This document shows, in pieces, positions 45,992 to 57,894 of a stretch of DNA of 64,000 nucleotides. Location of the stretch: assembly GCA_023935145.1 (NCBI GenBank), contig CM043698.1:73361501-73425500 (forward strand), in the 5' to 3' direction. The position numbers and the translations under genes were made by a program. Positions within the stretch are counted from its first letter, which is position 1. Every line of letters begins with the position of its first letter. The notes under the pieces are model-generated. The model did not search any database. It worked only from the letters and a program-made list of their open reading frames with translations, and was not told the origin of the DNA. The DNA is from Bretschneidera sinensis (lineage: Eukaryota; Streptophyta; Magnoliopsida; Brassicales; Akaniaceae).

Positions 45992-46671
45992 TGAATTTTC
46001 GTCAGTTGTTGGGCCTCCGAAGATGGTTTTTATGATTCCGACTATGGTGGTCCGATCTTCTTTGTTACCTTATCAGCGTTTGTTCTCTCGCGTATCTCTT
46101 CTCGGACTTCGCTTGGGGCTGTGCCTTGGGCTTCTTCTATGAAAATGTCAAGACTTTGTCCTGACCATTTTATTTCATCAATTCAGAGTGTGGGAGCCTA
46201 TGTGTATTCCTTCAAATATCCTCAGTGGATAAGTGATTCTATTTGGTTCTTGCGGGCCTTGTACTTTTCGGTGTCATACTGATGGTCTCTACGGACGTGA
46301 CACTATCGAGACCTATCTTTATTTCCATAGGTGTTGATGGGATTCTAAGGCCAGCGAATAAAGTCTTGATCTCAAATGTTCATTAGGATGTTAGCCCTAA
46401 GGGAGTTGAGAGATGTATAGCTATTGAACATCTGAGATGTTTTTCCACTTTTGTCCTAGCAAGGCTTCTTTCTCGAGTCATCATTCGGTTCAGATTGTTC
46501 TCATTTTCTCTTTTCTCTGCCCTCTTTTTGTTCCCTTCGAAATACCTGGTCTTCTTCTACGAGTATTTATTCCTTGACTTGAGTGAGGATCTTATTCATG
46601 TCCTTGTCTGGACACCTGGTGAGTTTGAAGTTGAAGGATCCTGACTTGAGTCCGTTTTTGAATGCAATAGT

Positions 46672-47781
46672 CTAGATCATCAAGTCAAGGTCATGGATTT
46701 CCCATGCTGTTGTATTGAAGGGAAAAATATACTCGCAGAGCTTTTCACCTCTCCATTGGATGATATTGAAGAGGCTTTCCCATGTCTTCCTTGTCCTCTT
46801 ATTACTGAGGAAGTGCACGGCAAAGGCGTTGCTGAGTTTCTTGAAGGAGCTGACGCTTTCGGGTTTCAAATGGTAATACAGGTATTGGTAGGTTTTTCCA
46901 ATGTTAGTGAGAATTCTCGACATATAATCGCATCTGGGTGGCAATACATGAACATCGTGGTCTTGTAGAGCTGAAGGTGATCTATGGGGTTGGTGGTGCT
47001 GTCATAGGCTTTGATGACAAGCATTCTGAAGTAACAAGGGAGCGGGGCATCTAGGATTTCTTTGGTGAAATGAAGATTTTGGGAGTCAAGCTTGTTTAGG
47101 ACATTGGTTCCCTGATACTTGAAGGCCTCATCTATTTTCTTGTCCATCTCTTCTAGCTTCCTATCGAAGTTAGTGTGGTTTTTGGTGACAGAGTAGCCTC
47201 CGAACTTAGGCTTGTGGTTTGGAGAAGATTCTGTGGTAAACTTGCGATCCTAGGTATGAGCATAGTGGTTGGAGTTTTGATGTCTCGTTGGCTGAGGGCT
47301 TTGTTGTGACGCTTGAGGCTAAGAGGAAGAGGCTTGCCCCCCAAGTTGAGTGCTAGGTCAGCCACCAGCTGGTTAAGTTCCATGAATTGTCCTTGTGTGA
47401 TTTGGGCATCCAGGTTTGCCTAGCCTTGGTGAACCGGTGGTTCGATTAAGATTGTTGATCTTACCGCGATTGCTCGCCAGATGACTCATGGGGATTCTAG
47501 TCGATTGTGAAATGTTCAAGGATGGCTGGGAGTTCAAGACCAATGCATAGGCCGCGATTGGTTGAGATCTAAGTGGTAGAGGTATTTGTAGCAGTGGCAG
47601 CGGTAGTGGTGGCAGTGGCAACGACGATGTTTTTGGAAGCATTCTTGGGTGGCATCATGACAGATAAGTTCTCTTTCTGGTATCCCACAAACGAAGCCAA
47701 TCTATTGATGTCGAACATCTGCCAAGTGAATGGACGAACGTAATGGGATACCTGTGCATACAAAGACAGAAGAAACCACAA
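46672..47781 (-). pseudogene. Tat-type gag, frameshifted
   Basis: The minus strand gives a start region (MFDINRLASFVGYQKENLSV), Ala/Thr- and Pro/Leu-rich low-complexity segments, then FTKEILDAPLPCYFRMLVIK, NPIDHLQLYKTTMF and, after a shift near 46900, SSFKKLSNAFAVHFLSNKR and KLCEYIFPFNTTAWEIHDLD. These blocks match the retrotransposon-gag domain of Tat elements. Several stops are present. Confidence 0.8.
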
Positions 47782-47790
47782 GGAGCCGTC

Positions 47791-49034
47791 GGAGGACCAA
47801 AAGGGTTGTGCCTCTGAGGGACTCTCTAGTGCCTAAGTCAGTAAATTGAAAGCTTATAAAAGTAAAGAGCAAGAGACCTAGAGAATTTGAGAGTAAATTT
47901 TGTGTGTGTATTTATGATAATGAAATTTGGGAGCACCGGAACAGGTGCATTAATTGGTGGGGGCTGCAATGGGGCCCTTCAAATACTATAGTTAATCTCT
48001 ACCATCAAAGGGAATTTCTATGTACTAGTAGAATTAAGCTTTCTGAAGCTTGAAAGATTAAGGTGAAAAATGGATCATGTCCCCATGGATGATGCTTTGG
48101 CAAAACAACATAGAATTGTTCATTTTGTAGGCTAATGGGGATATTGATCTTATTCCGGGCACACAAGGAATTCATGTGCTTACACGATGGGGATGGGGAT
48201 GGGGCCAAAGATAATTTTTATTTTATTTTCTCTTCATTATCGATTGTAAATGCTTCTAACACATTAATACTTTGTTTGCTGTGCTGTTCGGAATTTGGAA
48301 CACCTAAATTTTTTTCCAAATAGATCGTAAATATATAGCAGGCTATATCAATTATTTTATTTTTTTTTACTGCAGGGAAGCTATAACAATTATTGAATAC
48401 TCTCTTTTAAAAAAATTTATTAAATACTCATTTATATAAATTTATAGAGGAATAAGAAGGTGACGACACCTATGAAAAAAATGTTTCGGTTTTGATTTGA
48501 GGTATCCTCACTTTATTTTATTTTTTTTCAAACAAATATGATGATTTTTTCGCAAGAAATTAAAAGGACAATCAATAATCCCCAAATCCTACTAAATTTT
48601 CTGTGGCAAAGGATTGAGAACTAGTAAATATATTTAATTTTTTTGACTAAAAAAAGAGGAAAATGAATTTAGATTTGAAAGAATAAAGCAATGTGTAACC
48701 AGAGGTTTGGCTACAAAAGCCAACCTCCTGCTAAGAAAAACAATTTTTTTTAAAACAAATGAATGAATTAGAATTGTTGAACAAAACGCAGCATTTATAA
48801 TTATTGACAAATAGAATCATAATCCTTAATAACATTAAATTTAAAATGTGACAATATGTAACACTTGAGATCAAGTCAACTATAAAAAATTGTGAAGCAA
48901 AGCTTGTAATACACATAATTTTTTTTATTATAAAGTGGTCTCTACTAAATCCTAAAATTTAAAGATTTCAAATCCATGGGTAAAAGTAGTGTATTGCAGA
49001 CTTTACTTTACAATTTTTACTTTAGATGAGTTGA
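47791..49034. other. Unassigned DNA
   Basis: It may include the end of the Tat-like LTR (to about 48000). Then comes AT-rich sequence with poly-T/A runs (48355-48370, 48520-48532). No ORF with a recognisable motif and no RNA gene is seen. Confidence 0.45.
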
Positions 49035-49464
49035 TCCCATCGTAAAATCAGTTTTTGCATCACTTATGAAGGACAATCGACTGCCATAAGTGGACAATTG
49101 ACTAGGCAAGTTATACCAACTATATTTTTGAATTTAAAAAACTATAATCTTGTCTCTAACAACTTTATTTTGTCGCCAACAGCTAGAAGAATTCAAGACA
49201 CTATAAATAGAGCCTCAAAGGTCATTTGAAAGATAAGAGAAACATTCTACAACAAAAGATTAAAGCAAAATCTTCATTCTCTTCTTCTTGAGCCAAAAAC
49301 TCCATTGTTAAGCTATAAGCTTTTGAGAGAGAAAATATTGAGTTGTAATATTCTTTGAGAAATCTCTCTTGTTTGTTTGTTTCAAACTTTCCTTTCATCA
49401 TCATATTAAATGAGTTGGATAACTCTTGTGAGTTAGTGAATGTTCGGTATATACACTTAGGTAA
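49035..49464 (+). repeat. Copia-type LTR fragment, left half
   Basis: Matches 61550-61970 (GCCATAAGTGGACA, AGACACTATAAATAG, GGTCATTTGAAAGA, CTCTTGTTTGTTTGTTTC) and continues at 54946 beyond the inserted Athila-like element. TATAAATAG at about 49204 is a likely TATA box. The style resembles Maximus/SIRE-type LTRs, but no internal region is attached. Confidence 0.65.
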
Positions 49465-50713
49465 TGTTGTGAGTTTTAATTTACTCGCAAGCGCACGAGT
49501 CGTTTGCAGTATAGCGTTGTGCAAGTGCGAGGTCGAATCCACAGGGAATTGCGTTGTGAAAATATATTTTTTAATCTAAATTAACTCTATCTTAACCTAG
49601 TTCCGAATTTTGAATGATAATTTGCAAAACAAATTAAAACTAAATTAAATTGATTTAAAATCTAATAATTAAAAGCACTAAGGTTTCCGAATCCACCCCA
49701 CCGAAATTGAGCATACATGTTCTAAAAATATAGCCTATCAAAACATTCAATGAATCCAACTATAAGACAAAAAACAAAGAATATCCCAACTAAATCAAAA
49801 GCACCCGATGTATCCGCTCTTAACAAATCACAAAGGGAATCCAATTTAATCGAAAAGCATTCAATGTATCCATCAGATGAAACACAAAGAAAATCCAACA
49901 GACAATTTAAACTCAATCAATTATAAGATTAACTCAAATAATTGACAAAACATTTATACTAAAAATTGTCAGATTTGTACAAGCAAATCTGAACTACTAT
50001 GCCAAACAACGGCGGGGCTTCATCTTCAACCTTAGCTGAAGAGTCTAGCCACTCATAACTATAAAACAATAATAAAAAGTGCTAAACATTTAAACTAAAA
50101 CAACTGAATATAAAGAAATAAATAAACAACTTTACATGGGAGAAATTCCACTCGCTGACGGGCGGCGCTTCCCCTCGTGGTAGCAATGCCTTCGGGATCC
50201 ACCAGAATGCTGACGGACGTGCACCGGTAAACACCAAAGTGGCTCAGGAATTGTACATTGAATTATGAAGCCAAATGGTGTTTATATAGGGGAAGTCACG
50301 GAGCACTGCAGGTTTCAAATTCGATGTGGGATACTGGCCCGAGTGCGCTCGATTGCAGAATGGTGCGATCGATCGCATGTGCGCTCGATCGCATGTCTCG
50401 TGCGCACGATCGCATGTGCGCTCGATCGCATGTCTGTTACGATCGATCGCAGGCGCACTGAACAGCAACTATTTCGATGTGGGATGTTGACCTTGCGCTC
50501 GTTCATAGGCAGGTGCGCTCGATCGCATATCTCGTGCGATCGAGCGCAATGTCTCCAGAAGCTTCAAATCTCCTGAAATGCTTCATTTTCTCCACAAACC
50601 TGTAAAAATACACAAAACACAAGAAAAATGTAAAATAAAGTAAAATACTACTAACTAAGAGCATAACAAATATAAGTTAAGGGTCTAAAATATGCAATAT
50701 TTAAGACTCATCA
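49465..50713 (-). repeat. 3' LTR of the 49-55 kb element
   Basis: On the minus strand it runs TGATGAGTCTTAAATATTGC...CTCACAACA. It differs from the 5' LTR at only a handful of positions. ORFs inside (about 50258-50576) are readings of the CGATCG motif array and are not genes. Confidence 0.93.
50343..50550 (-). promoter_or_regulatory. CGATCG palindromic motif array in LTR U3 (3' LTR)
   Basis: About eight copies of TGCGCTCGATCGCA-like motifs, including perfect palindromes such as TGCGATCGATCGCA, are packed into 208 bp. They are upstream (minus strand) of TATATAAACACC near 50280. Spacing between neighbours is about 15-30 bp. Confidence 0.6.
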
Positions 50714-51980
50714 AATACCCCCAAACTTATATTTTGCTAGTCCCTTAGCAAAACAAAATAAAAGACTCAATGAAAAACAAAGAACATAAAGATAAAGTCA
50801 TCATTCATGGTATCCAAAAATTTAAGGAGCACACATCACCATGATATTCATTCATAAGCAAGCTTAAAAAGATAAACCAATCTTCGCAATGAATAGAAAT
50901 GTTAAAATCTAATTACTTACAAAAGGAAGGATAAGGCATCACAAGCTTGAATCAGTGTAAGGTGAACTAGCATATAAAAATGAAGCTTCCAAATAACTCT
51001 AATGTGTAAGGTCTCCATGTCTCAAGATTCACCGAATTTCCCATAAGAAATGAACGAAAAGGCATAGTTTTTTTTTTTTTTTTTTAAGGCACGGCTATGT
51101 TTAGTTCCCTTAAGCTTTCCAATTGACCCATGTAGCGAGTGTTGAGTCAATGACTCCCAAACCAGTTGGTTTTAGGGCATTAGATGTAAAGACACCCCTA
51201 AGGACTAACTAACTCGAGTCAAAAAGGCTACGAAAATAAACCAGCCTTAATACTACCAAGCAAAATTCCACCTTTTGACGTGAACACTCACTGCTTACTG
51301 AGGCAAGAGGTCCAGTTACTCAGCGAAAAGTTTATTCATAATTTTTTTTCTTTTTTTTATATATTTTCCTATGCCCAAGAGTTCATCCAACAAGTCATCC
51401 AATTTCAGTTAAGATAAGGAAAAATACACATTAAAATCACGTGTCATACCTCACATAATTTGTGCTAATGTGCTCATGTTAGATTAGATCAAACATGTGA
51501 ATTCTCAAAATGCCTAAAGTAAGTAACTAAATTTTAAAAATTTATCACCAGATCATGTGTTCAAAATGTTAAGCTCACCAATGACATCATATCACAGAAA
51601 ATGTTTAGATCAACTAAAATTTCACGATAACATGAGCATGCATTTATCTCTATGATGAAAAGACAACAAATTAGGACAAAGTGTGTGATGTGTCTCCCAT
51701 ACCCCCAAACTTAAATTACACATTGACTCCAATGTGTGACTAATATGGAAAGAGCTGACCTGAGATATGGAGAACTATCTGGACTGGTATGGCTCATAGC
51801 ATACCCCCAAACTTGAACTGAAGTACACTTTGTCCCTGAAAAATAAAAACTGGAAAACAAAAAACACTAGAAACAAACATTAATCATAAAAATACGAAAT
51901 AATAAATAAACAAAAGAAAAGATAAGCTGTGGGGTGCCTCCCATGAGTGCTAAGTTTAACGTCTTCAGCCAGACCCAACA
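50714..51980 (-). mobile_element. Spacer between RT remnant and 3' LTR
   Basis: Homologous to the spacers at 24830-26221 and 27297-28700. It has the conserved GGGGTGCCTCCCATGAG and GTCTTCAGCCAGAC blocks at 51935-51975 and AAGTTTGGGGGTA polypurine sequence beside the LTR (50714-50728). No coding sequence is seen. Confidence 0.75.
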
Positions 51981-53581
51981 TTAGTAAACAGGCCCAACTA
52001 AGCTCTCCACCATCTGATCAATAAATGGGAATGGAAAATGATCAGGCCTAGTGGCAGCATTCAATTTACGGTAGTCTAGACACTTTCTCCATCTTGACTA
52101 CACTCGAGTTGGAACCAACTCGTTGTCTTTATTTACTACTGCAAATTCAGCACGTTTGGGCACGACTGAAATCTGGCTCACCCACTTGCTATCAGAGATG
52201 GGATAAATGATCCCTGCCTCTAACAGCTTAATATCGTGTGTATTACCAACGAGGGGTTGATTCCCTTGATATCCTCAATAATCCAGCCTATAGCTTCCTT
52301 ATGCTCTCTTAAGATGTCCAATAATTTCTCCTCTGGAGCATCACCCAAATCGGAAGGTATAATCACAGGCAAACTATCGACTGAACCTAGGAACTTATAC
52401 TTACTATTATCTGGTAAAGGCTTAAGTTCCTTCTTGGGGGTTTCAGGTGTGGCGGTCTCCTCCTTCTCATTGCTTTCTCGAGGATCAGACTCCAAAATGA
52501 CATTTACTTCATCGAATAACTTATCTAAACCCAAGTCCTCTCCAAAGTGAGCAAAGCATGCTTCCAAGGGATCCTCAATACGGGATTCATCCATAGTCTC
52601 CTCTGTCCTACTACTCTCCCGAGGAGCAGACTCCACGATAGTATTTGCTTGCTCAAGTAACTTATCTAAATCCAAATCCTCTTCAAACTGAGCAAAGCAT
52701 GCCTCCATAATGTCCTCAGACTTCCCTTCTTTCTTGGGCACTTGTAGTCTCTTAGGGTAAGGCGCTTTAGGTAAAAACGACCTAGAGAGATCATTAATAA
52801 TAGGTGTGGCTGTAGATGGCTCAGCATCTCTCTTCTCATTGTTGCCACTTTCTTGCCCTTGGTGCATAGCAGGGTTCTCTTCCACTTGATTGTGCACTTG
52901 TTCCTGCCAATGCATTGGAGTTGAAGAATTTCCCACCGCAAACTGTTCCTTTGGGTTAGGCTCAGTTTGACTGGGGAACGCTCCTTCCTCTCCTTCACCC
53001 ACATAACTTGCGATTTGATCAATTTGACTCTCTAGTGTGACAATCGCTTGGGTGTTTTCTATTGTTGCACTCATCACTTCACTCATAGATTGGCTAGTCG
53101 TTTTCATGAAATCATTGAGATCGTCCTCCAATGATTGTGAAACCGACGCTGGCACTTAAATGGGAGCTTGGTAAGCGGGTGATAGTGCTGGATAAGCTGA
53201 GTGACCATAATTTGGAATTGGTGGAGGAAATTCCGGAGTGTATTGATTGTGAGCATGGTAAGGGGCTCCTCCCTGATTCATTGGTTGGTTCTGCTCCCAC
53301 GAAAAATTAGAGTGGTCCCACCACCCTGGATTGTATGTTTCGGAGCAAGATCCATTTGATTGCCAACAACAGTCATTGAAAGCATTCATTTGTTCCATAG
53401 GATACTCGGCACAAGCCGGCATTGATGGGCAATTCTGTGCTAGATGCATGGGACTAGCACAGATGGAACAGCTTTCAACATTGAAAGTGTTGGCAGCATT
53501 GAGGGACGGGCCGGTCATTTTAATGAAATCCTTTAGGGCGTCCTCTAAAGACTGTGAAACCAGCGCTGGATTCATCCGCAT
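51981..53581 (-). pseudogene. Truncated Athila-like gag fused to the start of reverse transcriptase
   Basis: One minus frame from 53581 to 52220 is broken by a single TAA at 53156-53158. It begins in the middle of gag: ALVSQSLEDALKDFIKMTG, the zinc knuckle CSICASPMHLAQNC, and YNPGWWDHSNFSW. Two internal duplications are evident: SQSLEDxLxDFxK twice, and CFAQFEEDLDLDKLL with CFAHFGEDLGLDKLF. The end, ILREHKEAIGWIIEDIKGIN, is the linker before RT. Beyond a deletion, SKWVSQISVVPKRAEF and [20 protein letters not shown] (about 52190-52030) are the first RT motifs. No RT catalytic centre remains. Confidence 0.88.
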
Positions 53582-53669
53582 GATTTTTTTTTTTTTAACA
53601 AAAAAGATAACTAACTAGTAGAAAAATAAAATCATTTTAGACCAAAAATTTTCACAAACCAAACAATTC

Positions 53670-53691
53670 CCCGGCAACGGCGCCAAAAACT
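53670..53691 (-). other. Primer-binding site of the 49-55 kb element
   Basis: The minus strand has TTTTTGGCGCCGTTGCCGGGG close to the LTR end. This is the canonical plant Athila/Tat site, usually assigned to tRNA-Asp. Confidence 0.88.
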
Positions 53692-54940
53692 TGTTGTGAG
53701 TTTTAATTTACTCACAAGCGCACGAGTCGTTTGCAGTATAGCGTTGTGCAAGTGCGAGGTCGAATCCACAGGGAATTGCGTTGTGAAAATGTATTTTTTA
53801 ATCTAAATTAACTCTATCTTAACCTAGTTCCGAATTTTGAATGATAATTTTCAAAACAAATTAAAACTAAATTAAATTGATTTAAAATCTAATAATTAAA
53901 AGCACTAAGGTTTTCGAATCCACCCCACCGAAATTGAGCATACATGTTCTAAAAATATAGCCTATCAAAACATTCAATGAATCCAACTATAAGACAAAAA
54001 ACAAAGAATATCCCAACTAAACCAAAAGCACCCGATGTATCCGCTCTTAACAAATCACAAAGGGAATCCAATTTAATCGAAAAGCATTCAATGTATCCAT
54101 CAGATGAAACACAAAGAAAATCCAACAAACAATTTAAACTCAATCAATTATAAGATTAACTCAAATAATTGACAAAACATTTATACTAAAAATTGTCAGA
54201 TTTGTACAAGCAAATCTGAACTACTACGCCAAACAACGGCGGGGCTTCATCTTCAACCTTAGCTGAAGAGTCTAGCCACTCATAACTATAAAACAATAAT
54301 AAAAAGTGCTAAACATTTAAACTAAAACAACAGAATATAAAGAAATAAATAAACAACTTTACATGGGAGAAATTCCACTCGCTGACGGGCGGCGCTTCCC
54401 CTCGTGGTAGCAATGCCTTCGGGATCCACCAGAATGCTGACGGACGTCCACCGGTAAACACCAAAGTGGCTCAGGAATTGTACATTGAATTATGAAGCCA
54501 AATGGTGTTTATATAGGGGAAGTCACGGAGCACTGCGGGTTTCGGATTCGATGTGGGATACTGGCCCAAGTGCGCTCGATCGCAGAATGGTGCGATCGAT
54601 CGCATGTGCGCTCGATCGCATGTCTCGTGCGCACGATCGCATGTGCGCTCGATCGCAAGTCTGTTACGATCGATCGCAGACGCACCGAACAGCAACTATT
54701 TCGATGTGGGATGTTGACCTTGCGCTCGTTCATAGGCAGGTGCGCTCGATCGCATATCTCGTGCGATCGAGCGCAATGTCTCCAGAAGCTTCAAATCTCC
54801 TGAAATGCTTCATTTTCTCCACAAACCTGTAAAAATACACAAAACACAAGAAAAACGTAAAATAAAGTAAAATACTACTAACTAAGAGCATAACAAATAT
54901 AAGTTAAGGGTCTAAAATATGCAATATTTAAGACTCATCA
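53692..54940 (-). repeat. 5' LTR of the 49-55 kb element
   Basis: 1249 bp, TGATGAGTCTTAAATATTGC...CTCACAACA on the minus strand. TATATAAA is at 54508-54515. Bordered by the GGTAA duplication. Confidence 0.93.
54570..54777 (-). promoter_or_regulatory. CGATCG palindromic motif array in LTR U3 (5' LTR)
   Basis: Same array as in the 3' LTR, with two or three base differences (for example GATCGCAG here, GATTGCAG there). It lies about 55-260 bp upstream of the TATA box, the expected enhancer position of this LTR. Confidence 0.6.
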
Positions 54941-54945
54941 GGTAA

Positions 54946-55415
54946 CAAACTTAGGACTCTTGTGAAAAAGGTAGAAGCAACACCCTTAAAGTTGCTTGCT
55001 TGTATTCGGTTTGAGCAACACCCATGAAGTTGCTTATATTAGTGAAAGGCTTCAAGGAGGATCCTTGAAGAGAGTGGATATAGGATTGGAAGGATTCTGA
55101 TATTGCCGAATCACTATAAATCGAGTTTGCATCTCTCCAACTCCATCTCCTTAATTACTTGCCTAGAATTATTTATCATTCAAGTAAGTGAGATTAATTG
55201 CTTAATTATTTTATAATTCAATTATCTTTTCTATATTAAGCAATAAACTCAATCATCTTTGTGCTAGTAATTTAGAAAGATTGATTTGATTTAATTCTAC
55301 ATATGTTTTTATTTTTGAGATTACAAAAATAGTTTTGAAAAATTCTTAATTCCAAATTCACCACCTCTTAGGTATTGCCATAGTGTATTTTGGACCAACA
55401 ATCTCTCAATTTGAT
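54946..55415 (+). repeat. Copia-type LTR fragment, right half
   Basis: Resumes the sequence stopped at 49464 (AACTTAGGACTCTTGTGAAAAAGG, AGCAACACCC), parallel to 61970-62050. It ends around TTCACCACCTCTTAGGTATTGCC, which resembles the end of Maximus/SIRE LTRs. No internal coding sequence is attached. Confidence 0.6.
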
Positions 55416-55689
55416 ATTGATTTTCATGCTCTTGCAATTTACTAGGCACCAAGATGTTTTTTGGGTTAAATTTTTTTTAAATGGTTGTTGTATTTATGAT
55501 TATTGTTGTCAAATAGAGATTAAGTATTACTCTCCAAGGGAACAACTATGTCCAAAGATGAGTTACTCAATCTTCAATAGGTACTTGATAGGGTTTTAAG
55601 AGAATAGTAAGCATCACTGCCAATTTTTCTTGCAATAATGGTTTCATTCCAGACGCATCAAAGTAGGATAAGGTTAATGATGCTCAACT

Positions 55690-56002
55690 TTAACATAAGA
55701 ACCAAGAAGATGAAGCATCCAAGATCATTGACTCTGAGACACCCCAAGACAATCCGAAAGTCTTTGTCGAGCAAGTTGAGACCACGGATTGCATGCACGA
55801 CTATGACAAGATTGAAGACATGATTGAGGCAGTAGTTGATATGCATCCTCCTACTTTTGATTTTATCCTCCCTATTTGGTCTAAAGCACCTCCACAACAG
55901 GCATTCTTAACTAAAAAAATTTCCTTTGGTAAAGAGCTCGTTCTTCAAGAAGACGTTCCGTATATGAGCCTCCTCAAACATTACTTATTGCTATTGATTT
56001 GA
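55690..56002 (+). CDS. Unidentified ORF (possible exon or relic)
   Basis: One frame gives about 100 codons, beginning inside [20 protein letters not shown] and continuing [20 protein letters not shown], then [16 protein letters not shown] and [20 protein letters not shown] to a stop at 56002. The first Met in frame is at 55793. Codon use and the acidic-then-aromatic composition look coding, but I recognise no family. It may belong to a retroelement, because a Ty3 3' end follows at 56240. No signal peptide or membrane segment is evident. Confidence 0.3.
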
Positions 56003-56244
56003 TGATCTCGGTAGGACGTGGGCAGCGAGAATAAATTAATGAGACATAAAAACCGATAAAACAGCAGTAACCACAGATACAATTATCAATCAACATGGGC
56101 AAAATGTAATATGTGTTTATGTAGCTATTGGCCAATCCATACGCTTCATTATTAATAAGATTCAAGCGAGAAGCATACAAGTACTGTAATATGCCTCTCC
56201 ATGGGTTTCTGGTAACATGACTATACTATATTTTTATAAGCATC

Positions 56245-56308
56245 ACAGATAGTGCTACTTCGTCACTTCAAAACCGAGGTCGAGTTTTTTCTAAGTAGTG
56301 GAGAATGA
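56245..56308 (+). mobile_element. Ty3 polyprotein end and polypurine tract
   Basis: CTTCAAAACCGAGGTCGAG and TAGTGGAGAATGA have the style of the last codons and polypurine tract of plant Ty3 elements, directly before an LTR-like block. Confidence 0.5.
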
Positions 56309-56676
56309 TGGGGTACAGAAGGGTATGAAATTTTTTTTTGTAATCTTAAAAGAATTATATTTTAGTAGGGATCTTAGGACATAATAATAGATTAGGATTT
56401 AATTTCTTGGGATAGGATTAGGAGATCGTATTTGATTAGTGTTGATTTTTTTATTTAAAGTGTTGTAGTAGGACTAGGATTCTTAAAGATCTCTATATAA
56501 GAGAGGTCCCTCTTAATTTTCAATTAACTTTGAATGAAAAAAAATTATTCATATTGAGTGTCAATTTCTTCTCAACCTTCAAGTAACCTAGATTATTTTT
56601 CAATCCATAGGGTAGACTAGTTTCCATTTCTTTATCTCTTCTTTTCTATTTCTTTCTTACTTTATGTTCTACATCA
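56309..56676 (+). repeat. LTR-like block, copy with polypurine tract
   Basis: It runs from TGGGGTACAG to GTTCTACATCA, about 368 bp, with CTATATAAGAGAGG as a possible TATA box (about 56496). It is homologous to 60108-60448. Confidence 0.65.
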
Positions 56677-57436
56677 CTTACCTTTTGGTTGTCTACTGTC
56701 CATTCTTGCCTAAGAAGATGTGCATGCTTACAAGCTGTTTTTTCCCATATTGAGCAAGTAATGATTACATAGACTATCCTTACGAATTTTTTTAAAAAGA
56801 AGAAGAAGATGATTTGGAGTCTATGTAGGAAAGAGTGTCCCATTCTAGAAATAAGATGATAAGTATCCTATTATGGTAAAAATGATATTTCCTTTTTCAC
56901 AAAAAATGTTATTTAAATCTTTCTATTTTGGAAAAAAAAATCCAGAAATCAGTGAAAGTACATGCATGGATGATGTGTTGTTATGCAATACTTGTGGTCG
57001 ATATGTATAATGGTGTGCATATTGGAACTAGTAACTATTAAGCATCATCCTATTAGATCAACTTTACAAAAATATCTTTAATTTTAAAGAAATTATCATA
57101 AATGAATCAAGCCCTAAATATTTAATCATAAATTAGACAAGAGTTAGGAGCTATATATATACCATGTAGATGGACCTATTGTTAGATAGAGTAAATCCTA
57201 TAGTTCTTTATTACGAGATACAATTTCATTACAGCTTTGTTGTTTTGGCCATGAAAACCAAAGAAACTGAAGAAGATGACGATGACGATGATAACAATTA
57301 TTTTCTTTAAAGTTGAAATCGTGGTTTGTTATGAAACTTTATTTTTCTCTTCTTTTGATTATTTGTTGTGAACTACTCGTTTGATCTAAAACATGCATTT
57401 TTTAAAAATAAATAAATTTAATTTACTTTTATATGG

Positions 57437-57759
57437 TGATTAGGACTTCAAATCGGATCGATGATTTACCAGTAAAAATAGGTGGAGATATTGTCAACAG
57501 GCTGCAGCCGATATTGGTTACACCTTATGACATCGTGAGGGTCATGATAACATTATCCCACATATTGACCTGACTGATGAGGGAAGGACAATTGTCATAT
57601 ACTTATTGTAAGGAAACTGACAAAATTGACCCTTCAAATTTATCAAATGATGCCAACAACTACACTGTACTTGTTGAAGGAGCAACCCAAGAAAATTTTC
57701 GAATCATGAGGAGCAACAGCACGGTGTATGACAATTTAGATCAGTTTGACACAAATTGA
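57437..57759 (+). CDS. Unidentified ORF remnant
   Basis: Two readable pieces are separated by a stop near 57570: TSNRIDDLPVKIGGDIVNRL... and, from 57577, SYTYCKETDKIDPSNLSNDA with VLVEGATQENFRIMRSNSTV, ending at 57759. The composition looks protein-like. I do not recognise the family and no neighbour gives a clue. It could be a decayed gene fragment. Confidence 0.25.
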
Positions 57760-57894
57760 TACAGTGAGTACGTAATTTGAAGTTTAGAGAATTTTCTTTA
57801 CTGTGATTCTCTTTTTCATGTTTTTATGGACAAGTTTATTGTACTTAATAATGACAGTATGCAATTTTAGGTGCTGCAAATGTATTGGTACTCT

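Larger units (their letters stand above)
43690..47790 (-). mobile_element. Tat/Retand-like Ty3 fragment, gag and protease only, with tandem repeats
   Basis: On the minus strand the order is gag (47781-46672), degenerate sequence, protease (45991-45252), then several tandem-repeat arrays (45070-43800). RT, RNase H and integrase are not found. No clear LTR pair is visible; 47800-48000 might be the 5' LTR end. Tat/Ogre-type elements commonly carry tandem repeats in their 3' untranslated region, which fits this arrangement. Confidence 0.75.
49465..54940 (-). mobile_element. Athila-like Ty3 retrotransposon with complete LTRs
   Basis: LTRs of 1249 bp each (49465-50713 and 53692-54940) are flanked by GGTAA (49460-49464 and 54941-54945). 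On the minus strand: 5' LTR, TGGCGCCGTTGCCGGGG primer site, truncated gag, start of RT, spacer, polypurine region, 3' LTR. The gag N-terminus, protease, most of RT, RNase H and integrase are missing, so the internal region is under 3 kb. The paralogous LTR fragment near 61950 shows the uninterrupted site (CACTTGGGTAGAAAACT). Near-identical LTRs imply a recent insertion. Confidence 0.95.

Noticed and set aside
50343..50550. CRISPR-like look of the short repeats with spacers
   Set aside because: Repeats are variable in sequence and spacing, lie in an LTR promoter and the genome is plant nuclear.
50258..50576. Arg/Ser/Cys-rich ORFs in the Athila-like LTRs (also 54485-54832)
   Set aside because: They come from the CGATCG motif array; both strands give similar open frames.
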